From Lycocorax pyrrhopterus obiensis (Eukaryota; Chordata; Aves; Passeriformes; Paradisaeidae), in the NCBI GenBank assembly GCA_014706295.1, contig JACSVZ010000004.1:90031047-90095046 (forward strand): 64,000 bases of DNA, given 5' to 3'. Position 1 is the stretch's first letter, and each line of letters opens with the position of its first letter. The position numbers and the translations under genes were made by a program. Positions 1 through 10,755 of this stretch are shown one piece after another. The notes under the pieces were generated by a model that saw only the letters and a list, made by a program, of their open reading frames with translations, was not told the origin of the DNA and searched no databases.

Positions 1-106
1 AGATCAGTTAATAACACTTCACCTCTGCTACACTTTCTTCCTCATGCTGTTTCCCTACTCCAGTGTGTGATCCTTCCCAAGGGACACAGTCCTTCATGAA
101 CATTTT
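1..106 (-). mobile_element. LTR fragment, same family as 18366-19130
   Basis: The first ~100 bases match, in order, part of the LTR at 18366-19130: a 'taacacttca' block near 11, then a C/T-rich segment, then 'gtgatccttcccaaggga', then 'acagtccttcatgaac'. The counterpart lies at about 18713-18802. The left edge is cut by the window boundary, so the element probably continues upstream. Orientation is inferred from the 18.4-kb copy, whose retroviral sense strand is the minus strand. No coding potential. The match is eyeballed and diverged. Confidence 0.6.
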
Positions 107-3100
107 CCTATGCCATATATAACTTGGTTTTCCCCTTCATCTGTTTCTTGAAGAAAAAAAACCAAAAACCATATTTAAAGAAAAAACCACAAACTATTAG
201 GGACTTTATTTGTTGGCCAAATTTACCATTATTTTTTCTTTTTGAAGCAGTGTATGGATTGCTTTCTTGCTGCTTTATCTAACTCTAAATACATTGTCTC
301 ACATAAAATTGTTGTCCCAGAAAACACTGTGAATTTTGTAATCAATAACAGCATCATATCCATAAATATTTAAGAATGAAATTCTGGATATGCACTTTCC
401 AAAGCAACAACAAAAAACAGAAACAAACCCCACTGTTTATGGCACCCTGAAGAAATCAGATTCTTAGAAATTTAAACAAGCTTATAGCATAGTCTTTAGC
501 AAGGACCCCAAAACTGCAATATTATATTGTTAGAACATTAAGTGGATTTCAATTATACTAATATCTACTTGTAGAGAACAAAACAATATAGTGAGACACG
601 CTATTTTAGATGTGATGTAATTTTCATTTTTGAATTAGGGAAGTAGTGCACTAAAAATATAGGTAATTTCTCCCCTATTAAAGAAAGTCTCGAGTTGCTG
701 TATTTTATTTTATAGTCTTGGCTGCAATGATTCTTCATACACTTATTACTCTTGTTTATTTCTTCTTGACTTTTCTTCAAATCATGGCACGGAAAGATAT
801 TGGTAGTGGTGCCTTTCTTGTACTTCTAGATATTAAGGAGCAGTATGAACTTATGTGTGATTTTTTCATTTACAATTAAATTAATCCTGGATGTTCTTCA
901 AGCCATATACTTCAGATGATTTGAAACAGAATTATATTTTTTACCTTTGTGGATTAGTAGCCTTTATTCATGTTCTACTTTAGCTGTGTTAAACTTCACT
1001 GGCCATCTAGTCCTTGGCTTCTCTGGCTATTAGTTCCACCCTACAGGTACTAGGATAGCTTGTAAACAGAGATAAGTTTTGAAAATCAATACAGAAATCT
1101 GTGGTAAGAACTGATTCTCATTTATTTTTAATTTTATGATGTTTTTATATTTTCAGTAACAATGAAATAAAGCAATATTGTCTTTGGATTGTTTTATTGA
1201 CTTGATCCACAATCTGTTGGGTAATTCCTATGCCACTGTTACCTCTTTTGCTCTGCACTTAAAAAAAATGGACAGGAACAACAGATTTATACTCTTCACT
1301 TTCATCTTCTTACTTTTCATCTTCTTGTCCTATCTGTTCATACTGTGCCTAAGAAGTTAAAACCGGAAATTAATAAACTGGTGTTTGTATCAGCTATATA
1401 TATACTATTTTCCTGTCGTGAAATAAGGAAATTCTACTAAGAAAGAAACAGCCACTGTTTAACACAAACAAAAAAAAAGGGATTATTCACTTGGGAAAAC
1501 ATCCCACTCTATGTTAAATTTGTACATGCTGATATCCAATGTCACCCACAGTAATATTTCCTCAGTGTTTGTCATCCATGCAGATGTAAGTCAGTGTGCT
1601 GCTTTTAAAGATTAACTTCTGGCAAAGGCCATGTACAGCTGATGCTACTGTTTAACAACTGTCTTACTATGTATTGTAGCATGCACATGCAGTAAGGTGT
1701 ACTTGTGCTGGTAGAAGATTATTTTGCAAATGCTAAGATGCAAACGTATCTTTCTTTTTTTTTTTTTAATCCTCATATTAATTTTATTTCCTTACCCTTT
1801 GAGGGAATCATGTGGCAAGACAGAGTTTTTGTTTTCTTTTTAATACAGGTTTTCACATGGAGAGTTATTTTGGGCTACTTTATTGTAATGGATTTTACAT
1901 AGTTACTTTTTAAATTAAGTAAAACTCACACAAAGTTTCTAAATAACATGATGTTGAAAGTAAATAGATATACTTTATGCTGTGAATCAAAAGCTAGGAT
2001 GTCAATATCATGCATGACAAGTAGATTAAAAATTTTTATATAATCCTCAAAGGATAATGGAATTTTTTTTGATCTTGGAAGCTTTTTTTTCAACCTATGT
2101 CTATATATCACTTCATCAGTTTTCTGTCTACTGTAATTTTCTTGGATAAGCTTGCATAGATTTTCTTTTACTTTGGGTGCCATTTGACATTGATTTTTTT
2201 TTTACCAAGTCATAAATCTGTATGAAAACTGTACTCAAATGCAGGGCTGTTAGTATGTATTTTTCTAATACTTTGTTTTCCATAAAATTTACCTGTTTTC
2301 TTCTCTTACTGTGTAAGAATAGTTAGCCAAACTTTTGAAGAAAACGGTGATTCATTATTAATTTCTAGAAATTTTGACCTGGAAGTCTCAACTTCTTGAT
2401 TTTTTTTTAATTCTTTCTTTGTAGCAACCGTTCAGACATGATTTCCTGGTTCATATTTCCTGGCTGTAATATGAAATAAAAGACATCTTTAAGTCCCATG
2501 GAAATAATACTCTCCAGAGTGGAAGTACTGACAGCTATGGAGAGAGAAGGAAAGGAAGTGGGAACAAAGTGGTGTTTTTGCACATGAAAAACAACTCTCT
2601 TCTCTGGTAAAACAATAACAATTATAAAGACTGCACTTCAAAAATCTTTTTCTTAATTAAAATTACTTTATTATTTTTAACACTGTTAAATAAAACAAGA
2701 ACATGTTCACTATCAGGAAAGGAAGATGCTACTCCTCCCCTCAAATCCCCAAAAATTGGAAAATAAGCACTCAGGTTAAGAAATGCAGGCAATTAACTCT
2801 ACTAAGACAATCAGTTTGCTTTACAGGAGAGGGAACATTTTAAAAAGGAATAAGTCTTAATGCTCAATTTCTTTTTTGCTTTAATCATCACAGGTATTAA
2901 ACCAGAAAAAGCTCCTATCAAGTTCAGATAATGAAATATAAACAGGATTGAAATGTTCTTCTTATGAACTGAATGAAAGTAACATGGGGAAATCTACAGC
3001 AGAGCTTTTACAAAAATCAGTGATAAGACAGGAATGTAAATATTACAGAAACAGACTAGTGCTACTAATATGAAATTACAGGTAAAAGAAATTAAGGTCA

Positions 3101-3299
3101 GGATTATCACCACTGAATTACAGCAAGACTTTTAAAGAGTTACTGGACACATTAATGAAAATCTACATGTTATATGTGTTAGCAAAAAATCCAGGAACCA
3201 TCAATAATGTGAAAAATCCAGTGTCATGAAAAATACTCCATTTATTGCACAAATATCTAAAGGCAATGTTGTTTTGTTTAAACTATCTGACTTAAATAG
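107..3299. other. AT-rich noncoding stretch, nothing recognised
   Basis: No repeat family, RNA gene or exon could be assigned. It holds short A and T runs only. An 85-codon minus-strand frame (1926-2183) is lysine-rich simply because the DNA is A/T-rich; it matches no family I recognise. Some of 2900-3300 may be a decayed upstream part of the old CR1 that follows, but the similarity is too weak to place. Confidence 0.6.
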
Positions 3300-3700
3300 G
3301 TGATGAAACAAGTACCTAAGACTGGAAAAATGCAGGCACACTATCTGTCTCTAGACAAAGAGGAAAAAAGTCTCTACGCAGTAATAAGATAGACAGTTTT
3401 TTATTAGAATATATGGGGCAAGAATAACAAGAGGAATTATTAATAAATATTTGTACAATGGTGATGAGATCAGCATGAGGCAACATGGAATTCTCAGAAA
3501 TGGATCACATTAAACCACTGTGTTATATAAAAGAATCAAAGACCTTATGGTTATTGAAGAAGAACCCAAAACAGAAGCTTTTCATAAGTCATGTCTATTA
3601 CATCTTAGCACTAGTAATGTTTTGGCACTATGTTACACAGCAGCCTTAAAAGCAAGAAAACATCCTGTAAATAATATTATTAGACATTGAATATGGAGCT
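3300..3700 (+). mobile_element. Ancient CR1 LINE fragment, RT domain region
   Basis: This stretch aligns by eye with the reverse-transcriptase part of CR1 ORF2 in the sense direction. 'aagactggaaaaatgcagg' (near 3320) corresponds to the DWK.A block; 'aggcaacatggaattctc' (near 3478) to the S.QHGF block; 'ttttggcactatgttacaca' (near 3619) to the AFD.VSH block. The order is that of the RT domain. Stops and indels break every frame and divergence is high, so this is a long-dead copy of an old CR1/L3-like subfamily. Both ends fade out. Confidence 0.55.
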
Positions 3701-4243
3701 ATCTGTTAAAGAAGAAAAGTCTATTGGTTAGAAACCTAAAGAATTTTATACACACCAAGCAAATGAGCAGAAATCTTCCTAGAACTTTTGGATTTTAATG
3801 TTACCTGTTGGAGAAGTCACTGATTTGATGTGTATCCCATTTTACTAGTTTCCTACTCTTAGTCATGCAACCACTTATGAAACTGTAAGACGAGAACTGA
3901 GGATGAAATTAGCCTGTAAAAATTTAAAGCAAAACAATTATTCACCATATTATACAATGATGTAGTAAAATAAACTATACAGTGCTAACTAAAATATTAT
4001 TTTTGTAGCTTATTATTTCAGAGTTGGAATTTTCATGAGTTTAGTAACTTATGCAATTTAAAAATCTGGGTTTAATTTGTTGAAATAAATCTAATTCATA
4101 AACTCCCTCCCCACTGTTATCTATTACCTGTGAATAATGTGCACAACTCAACATCAAAACTATTGGTCTTTTAAATTTTATCACTGCTGCACTCTCACAA
4201 CTCTGTTCTCTAAAACTTGACAGTCATTCAGAAAAACAAACTA
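3701..4243. other. AT-rich noncoding stretch, nothing recognised
   Basis: No repeat, RNA gene or exon recognised. It separates the old CR1 fragment from the first copy of the duplicated hairpin block. Confidence 0.55.
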
Positions 4244-4320
4244 GCTCTTTGTTGTCTTTTATTTGGTCTAAGAAGGTGTTATACTAGGTCTATCATTCTT
4301 TTCCAAGAGGAAAAGAATAA
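4244..4320. repeat. Duplicated block copy 1, with perfect hairpin
   Basis: A 77-bp block recurs in the same orientation at 6419-6509. It starts 'gctctttgttgtctttta', continues through 'tttggtctaagaaggtgt', and ends in an inverted repeat TTCTTTTCC-AAGA-GGAAAAGAA at 4296-4317 (9-bp arms, 4-nt loop). Flanks on both sides are unrelated between copies. Relative to copy 2 it lacks about 13 nt ('ctattaattgtct') in the middle. Near-identity apart from that gap suggests a recent dispersal or local duplication. I do not recognise the family. Confidence 0.7.
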
Positions 4321-5157
4321 AATAGTGAAAGTTGCTTGCTTATAAAGGGTCTGATTTTCATTGTATTACTTTATAAAAAGATTCCTGTAAATTTATATTT
4401 ACATCAAGAAAAACTAGGCTGGGAGAATTTCAGAACTTTGTTGTTGCAGATTTTTCTCTCTTCAGACTTCTCAGATATGATTGAAATCCAAAGTAACACA
4501 TTTAAGTACTGCGTTCATTTCAGAAACACAGATATTCTAAGGTGTGACCACCAAGGTCTCTTAATATAATTCAAATGTTGAACAATTATATGTCCCATGC
4601 TGCTGTACATCTGGCCCATGCATTTCTATGTTTTCTTGCCTTTAGTTCCATCAGACTGTGTCAAAACTTTGGTGAGAGCTCAAATTATTAGGTACTTATT
4701 TAAAAAAAAACAAAAAAACCAGCAGGAGGAGCATCTACTGGTGATTCAGTAGCTCTCTACCTTCAGAAGACAGATGCAATAGACCAGGAGTCTCCATGGA
4801 TGCCTAAAAGCTGCTGAACATGTGCTGTACCAATTATAGACAGAAAAAAAAAAGCAGCCCAACAGGCTTCTTGCCTTGTTTTCTGTTGACTTGATTAAAA
4901 ATTAGACACTTATTTTGGTAAAAATTAGTTTTTTCCCAGTGTTGAAAACCTAAAATTCAAGGCAAATACTGTCTAAAATATGTGGAATGGTTCTCTCCTT
5001 GTATATTTTTAGTTTTGTATCTTTCTTGCCTATTTCTGTTATCAAGACAGGGATTTTGCCTTTTTATCAGTCTTGCTGAACAACAGCTCTGGAATAAAAG
5101 TAGAAAGTACCCATAAATTCAATATAGAGTTCAAGAAGAGAAATTATTTTGTTTTTC
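4321..5157. other. AT-rich noncoding stretch, nothing recognised
   Basis: Short A runs near 4701 and 4842; otherwise no identifiable feature. Confidence 0.5.
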
Positions 5158-5829
5158 ACACAACTGAAGGGGGGTCTGCAGAAAGATGAAGCCAGGTTCT
5201 TTCAGTGCTGCCCAATGACAAGACCAGAGGCAATGAGCTAAAAGTGAAACAAGAGAGGTTCTCTCTGAACACCAGGAAACACGTTTTTCCCTGCGAGGGT
5301 GACCAAGGACTGTCACAACTTGCCCATGTGCCAATTTTTAAAATATCAATTATTGGAGATACTGAAAGAGTGTTTAAAGAGGATCCTGGAAAACTGGCTT
5401 TAGGTGACCCTGCTTGAGCAGGGGCGTTGGACCACACAATCATCAGAGGTTGTCATGGTTTAAGCCCAGCTAGAAGCTCAGCCCCACACAAACACTCTCT
5501 CACTCCCTCACAGTGGGATGGGGAGAAAATCTGAAGAGTGAAAGTGACAAACTCATGGGTCAAGATAAGGACAGTTTAATAGGGAAAGTGAAAGCCACAC
5601 TTGCATGCGAAATAACCCAAGGAATTCATTCATCTGTTCCCGTGGGTAGGCAGGTGTTTAACTATCCCCAGGAAAGCAGGGCTTCATCATGCATAACGGT
5701 GACTTGGGAAGACCGACACCCTAAATCTGAAGTGTCCTCCTTCTTCTTCTTTCCCAGATTATTTTTTTGTGCCAAAACCAATATACAGGTCCTTTGCAAC
5801 CTTAATCATTCCACAGTTCTATGATTCCT
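5158..5829 (+). mobile_element. CR1 LINE 3' end, split by an LTR
   Basis: Sense-strand CR1 3' region. 5158-5450 carries the known block order: 'gtctgcagaaagatgaagcc', 'acaagaccagaggcaatg', 'tctctgaacaccaggaaac', 'cctgcttgagcaggggcgtt'. The element then stops inside its 3' UTR at 'cagaggt', and resumes at 5786 with 'caggtcctttgcaacctta', ending in the CR1 tail 'cagttctatgattcc' at 5829. The 335 bases between are an LTR. Fragments of the terminal ORF2 frame can be read near 5205-5417, but the copy is 5'-truncated and noncoding. Confidence 0.9.
5451..5785 (-). mobile_element. Solo LTR (ERVL-like family A) nested in CR1
   Basis: The plus strand starts 'tgtcatggtttaagccc' and ends 'gccaaaaccaatata', the inverted edges of the same LTR family seen at 41567-42530 and 62491-63059, so the retroviral sense is minus. 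Shared internal landmarks are the 'ggtgggatgggg'-like box, 'gataaggacagttt', 'ggaattcattcatctg', 'ggcaggtgtttaactatccc' and 'gacttgggaagac'. Flanking 5-mers are 'gaggt' (5446-5450) and 'caggt' (5786-5790), a 4/5 target-site duplication; 5 bp is typical of ERVL. At 335 bp it is shorter than relatives, with most of U3 missing. No internal retroviral genes. Confidence 0.85.
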
Positions 5830-6418
5830 TTTATTAAAAGCCTACATTATTTTCCAAAAATTCTAATATAAATTGCAGAATCGTGCTTCAATACTTTAGT
5901 TATCCTCTGCCTATGACAGCCAAAATAATTTTTTTATCAGCAAATGAAAACTATAGTTTTAGTAAAGAGATGCAGATATTTTAATTCTAGTAATAAACCT
6001 GTTGAGATAGTTCTCTAGAGACAATTAACATGACATTTAAGAGAAGGCAGAAAGAGTTCTTTAAAAAGAGAAAAAAAATTATTTTGATTTTATTACGTTG
6101 TGATTTCTAACCAGGCAAGACTGACACGTCTTTTCACTGATCATGCTGTGTCCGAATAAACTGAATGCAGTAGACATTTAATTCCATGTAATGGTCAATC
6201 CCTGTATCTAAATCAGTCTCACAATGATCCTAGATTTTTTTGAGTACCAAAAGACTAACAATGTGCCTCCATACAGCAATATGAGCTGTTTTAAGGTGTA
6301 TAGTAAGACTTCCATGCAGAGATGTCCTCCAAATTCTTCTCCAACAAGATACTCTGGACAGTGACTGAACATAAATTTCCTGAACCACCAAGTGTAGTCA
6401 GTTTTCTTTAGCGTAGAG
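5830..6418. other. AT-rich noncoding stretch, nothing recognised
   Basis: Nothing identifiable between the CR1 tail and the second copy of the duplicated hairpin block. Confidence 0.5.
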
Positions 6419-6509
6419 GCTCTTTGTTGTCTTTTATTTGGTCTAAGAAGGTGTCTATTAATTGTCTTATACTAGGTCTGTAATTCTTTTCCAAGAGGAA
6501 AAGAATAAG
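6419..6509. repeat. Duplicated block copy 2, with perfect hairpin
   Basis: Second copy of the 4244-4320 block, 2175 bp downstream in direct orientation. It contains 'ctattaattgtct', absent from copy 1; 'ttgtct' also occurs near the start of the block, so the extra bases could be slippage in one copy or a deletion in the other. The hairpin TTCTTTTCC-AAGA-GGAAAAGAA is intact at 6484-6505. Family unknown. Confidence 0.7.
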
Positions 6510-8289
6510 AAATAACCATGGCAAATTTCAATGACTTTAAGACCAGAAAGGAATATATGATGTTCTAAATTAACCTTGTGCTTCACATGGTTCTTAAAGT
6601 CTTCACGTGGTTCATATACACTCTACAAAAACCAAATACTGGGTGAAAAAACCTTTTCATTTACTGGCAGTCGTAAATGAACCAAGAGCAAAAATAGGTA
6701 GGAAAACATTCTGGAGATATTTCCTTCAATCACAAAAAGCAGATTAGGTCAAGAATGTTGTATGATCCCAAGCAGACCAGATAAAACCTTTCACCTGCTG
6801 CAGAACAGGGCAGAAATCTACAAAAGCTGTAAAAACACCAGATGGGTCCCTTCTAAGATTGCAATTTATGAATAAATGCAACTCCCAGGTGTAATATGGG
6901 AGGATTCAGATCACAGAGTAAAGAACAAATACAGATATCTACATGCTTACTGTCTTAAAATTCCAATTATAGTCAGGATAGATCAAGATGCTGGATCTTG
7001 CCTATGCATAGACTCTAAACCCCACTTGTAACAATCTTAGGTAACTCAGCCCACCTGTGCACAGGTACAGATCCCCTGTAGATGTGGTGCTGTATCTGCC
7101 AACCACATGTGCTATCTCAGCTACTTTGGAGCATCACAGACACGCCTGTATTTAGACAATTTAATTAAGTCTTTTACTCACATACTGAGTGTGGTTTTGC
7201 ATATCTCACATTTCTCCAAATCCGGTATAATTTTGTGTCCTTCTCTGAAGTGCAGTAGTTTTATCAATTCCACCTCTTGCATGTCCTGAATTCCAAAACT
7301 TGAGAAGAACTTAAAATATTCTTATCAATATTGTGCCCAGAGCCTCAAATTATCTCATATCACAGCCACTGCTACCTCTAGCGGAAGCAGAGGATGAAGT
7401 AATAAGATTCATTTCAAAGAGCTGACCAAAGGAAATAGTTAAAGATTTTGTTTCCTTGATTGGTACAGATGTTGATATAAGAAAACACCCCTAATATTAT
7501 ATTCAAATACTCTTTACCAATTTGCAACATTACATTTAAGTAGATGGTATGAGAAAATATTTGCCATCTTTCCATATGCAGAGATTTATACTTATGAATT
7601 CCCTCAGTGCAATGTGGGTGTAGATGTCAACTAAGGCATGAATTATAGATCACTGATTAATGATTTTAAAAGACTTCTTACCAAGTCAGTGCATACTGAT
7701 GACTTGATTAGATTTGCTAATGTACCTCTTCACGTTCTCTCTGGAAAGTTCCCGTATTTTGTCAGATTGAGAACTTTGACTTTGTTCTAAGCCTTTGATA
7801 TTATGACCTACAGTAAACTTCTATTACCACTGAGTTAAGTGAACGTGATAATTTGCTTTTCTTTGTTTCAGTTTAGATCTAAGATGTATTTTATTTACAT
7901 ACCCCAGACTGCAGTTTTATAGGCAAGGTGATTAGTGAAACTGTCTGCAAATTTTTTGCACAAAACTGCTGTAAAATGAGTTGCAAACTAAGTTTGAGGG
8001 TCATACTGTTCACGGGAAAACATAGTAAGGCTACACAGGAACGTCTTTTGAATTCATTACTATTGATTAAATTTTTAATGTTATAAGGCATTTCAAATAA
8101 TTCCCAGACAGAAAGGATAGCAAATGAGTTAAAGATTAAGTTATAATTCTAACTACTAGGTAAAAGAACAATTGTCTATAACAGTGCAAAAAAAAGAATA
8201 ATATATACTGAAGAAAAAGCTTACAGTAGGTGCTATGTGTCAGAGGACACGTGAATCAGGAAGATTATGATGCTGCAGAGAATGCAAAT
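6510..8289. other. AT-rich noncoding stretch, nothing recognised
   Basis: No assignable repeat, RNA or exon. 6720-7130 is slightly richer in G+C but shows no block I could match to CR1, an LTR or a coding exon. Confidence 0.5.
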
Positions 8290-8790
8290 GCCGTTGTGGA
8301 ATGTGTAAGAGTACAACCTAAAGATAATCTTCAGCAGTGATAAAACTTCTCCTGAGAAACTGTGCCACATTTTGGGAAACCTATTACAGCTTGTGCATTT
8401 CTAAGATGTAAACCAATTTTTAAAAGTTCAGAGGAGAGCAATGAACATGATCACTGTTCTAGAAATTTTGATTTTTTGAGGAAAGACTGACCAAAGTCAC
8501 TTTAAATACTCTAAAAAACTAGAAACTAATGGGATTCTTTGATAGTTTTCAAATACGTTAAACATAGTTTCAAGAAAGAATAAAATGAACTGTTTTCACT
8601 ATAGGCTTGAGAAGAAATATTGGGTTGCCATTGAAGCAAAGCAGATTAAGTTCTTTTTTACAGCATACCAAAATAGTCTTCAGGATTAAGAGGAAAATAG
8701 TATTTTTCTGCTTCAAAGAAGAAGAGTGTAAACTTTTCTCTGTAACACTGAAAAGGACAATAGTCTAGGGTTGGGGGAAGATACATGGGA
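8290..8790 (+). mobile_element. Ancient CR1 LINE fragment, ORF2 end and 3' region
   Basis: Diverged sense-strand CR1. 'cagaggagagcaatgaacat' (near 8430) matches the block just upstream of the ORF2 stop; 'gaggaaagactgacc' and 'gatagttttcaaatacgtta' (near 8541) match the next conserved segments, in order. Many indels and no open frame. Divergence resembles the 3300-3700 piece, so both appear to be old CR1 relics. Confidence 0.5.
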
Positions 8791-10527
8791 CGACACACAC
8801 CAAACCTGTAGAAAACTTTAGAGAAATGAACCAGTGGACAATCCAGAATTGTTGCTTCTTGTCTTCAAGAATGGAATACTATGAAGGACGCAGCACCAAA
8901 TACTGGTTTAACAGCCAGTTGTCTATGGTAGGTTATCAGAAAAAAGCTCCCTGTGCACTTTATGTAGGATGAAGAAACACACCTTACATGCAAAGCCAAG
9001 TATTTATGGCTAGTGAAATTAAATTCTAAAAATCCAATCAAACAATTATTATTAGTCTTGTTACAAAGTTACGGTCCAAATTATCTAATTATTGCAGCTC
9101 ATTTCCAATAACTATGCCATTAAAATTGATGTACAGTTTTATCTTTTCTCTGGTTTATGCACACCCTTCCTATAGTCCTCTGGGTTCAAAGGAAGATAGA
9201 GGGCTTGAGCAAGTCATAAGCATCCCAAGTTATTTCTCAAAAGAGCTGATGATTTCTTACTCCTCACTCTAGAGACTTCTTGGAGTGATTTCTTTTTATG
9301 CTTTGTAATGTGCATTACAACTTCCTTCTTCATGGGTTCAGCACACAATTTTAAATCCACAAAGACTATGTATTGTATGATTTACTTATTATGTTGGATA
9401 TGTTTCCCTCTTTCTCGCTATTATCCTTGAAACAAATTATACTTAACTCCCAAGGTTGCTTTTCTTTAATAACCAGTAATTGATCATTGTTGAGAAGCCC
9501 TGGGGTCTCTGGATCCATCCATTGCTTTGTACTTTCAAGGCCTTTGCTACCATTTTAAGCTTGTACTTTTTGGGGAACCCTGATAAATTCCTTTTTGTTC
9601 TGTAATGACCCACAGCCTGTGGCTTCCTGATATTCCAGTTAACATTTATTAGAACAGCTTTGTCTGAAATTGTTTCATTAATAGTTAGTTCTATGAAAAC
9701 AATTATGTACTGGAAGTCACATATACTTACAGACATATATATATAATTATACAATGCTCTGGTAACTGCTTGTCACCAGTATCTGGCAGTTAAAGCAATT
9801 ATTCATGATGCATTATCAGAACCATCCTACAATAGTAATTATAGCTAATTATAGTAGGAAAAAGATTGAATGCATTTTGAAGGTGTCTTTTAACACTATA
9901 ATTCTGTTGTATGCTCTGTGCCATAATGATGGACTTCTGCCTCTAAGTCAATTATTCAGGTAAAAAAGGATATGTAGTAACAAGTTAATAATAAGGTAGC
10001 GTTCACTCCTATTCCAACTTGGATACTATTTATAATGGGATTTAGTATCTGTTGAAAGAGCTATGATAGCAGGAAAAAAGCTGCATGAACACAAGTGTTA
10101 TGCTACAGCAGGAAGCCAACATTGTCCAAGAAGGATTATGGTATAACTTCACACTATTCAGGGATGAGATGTGAGGAAAATCTTACCTAAAAGAGTTTTA
10201 TTTCCATCAAAATGTTCTAAAATTGTACAGAATTAAGGTGCAGGACTATTTTTTTCTTTGTTTGTACTGGGTCATTCAAACAGCATTCTTTGCCCAACAT
10301 ATTGAACATAATTTCTATCTATTCTCATTAGAATAGTTACTCTGTTGCCATGAATCAATGTCTCCATCATCTTCTGTGAAGAGTGGGCACATGCAACAAA
10401 CATTTTTATGAACAGTTTTGTGATATGACTTATCAGCGTTATTACAGTTAAAACCTGTAGCATTTTGGTTGATGTGTATGGGCTCTCACATAATTACTTG
10501 AAATGAGTGTGATGATGACTTGGATGT
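8791..10527. other. AT-rich noncoding stretch with one small palindrome
   Basis: Contains TGTAATG-TG-CATTACA near 9305 (7-bp arms) and a short AT dinucleotide run near 9736. A 103-codon minus-strand frame at 9443-9754 has no recognised domain. Confidence 0.5.
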
Positions 10528-10755
10528 GCGTTGCTCTAAGAGTGGCAATAAAGCCTTGTGCCACTCCAGAGGAACACGCAGCGTGTGATAATCGGAGATA
10601 AAATTCAAAGCTGTACTGATGTAACCTGATGTGGACTCTTAGGGAGAAACAGCTATGTCACCCATCTGAAAGGGCTGCAAAGACAACTCAGATACTCTCT
10701 GGAGTATCTGAATTTTTGCCTGTGTGACAGCATTTTTCATCACATACTGTCACAC
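10528..10755. other. Cluster of perfect inverted repeats, possible structured RNA
   Basis: Three stem-loops fall within 228 bp. (1) 10528-10579: GAGTGGCA/TGCCACTC (10540-10547 with 10559-10566), extended outward by CTCT/AGAG (10534-10537 with 10568-10571) and GCGTT/AA..CGC (10528-10532 with 10573-10579). (2) 10688-10711: TCAGATACTC/GAGTATCTGA, 10-bp arms with loop TCTG. (3) 10722-10755: GTGTGACAG/CTGTCACAC, 9-bp arms with a 16-nt loop. AGCTGT/ACAGCT (10609 and 10649) could close a further arm. The segment looks more GC-rich than its surroundings. No reading frame and no known RNA family recognised. Confidence 0.4.

Noticed and set aside
1926..2183. 85-codon lysine-rich minus-strand frame
   Set aside because: Composition reflects A/T-rich DNA; no recognised family, no splice or Kozak support.
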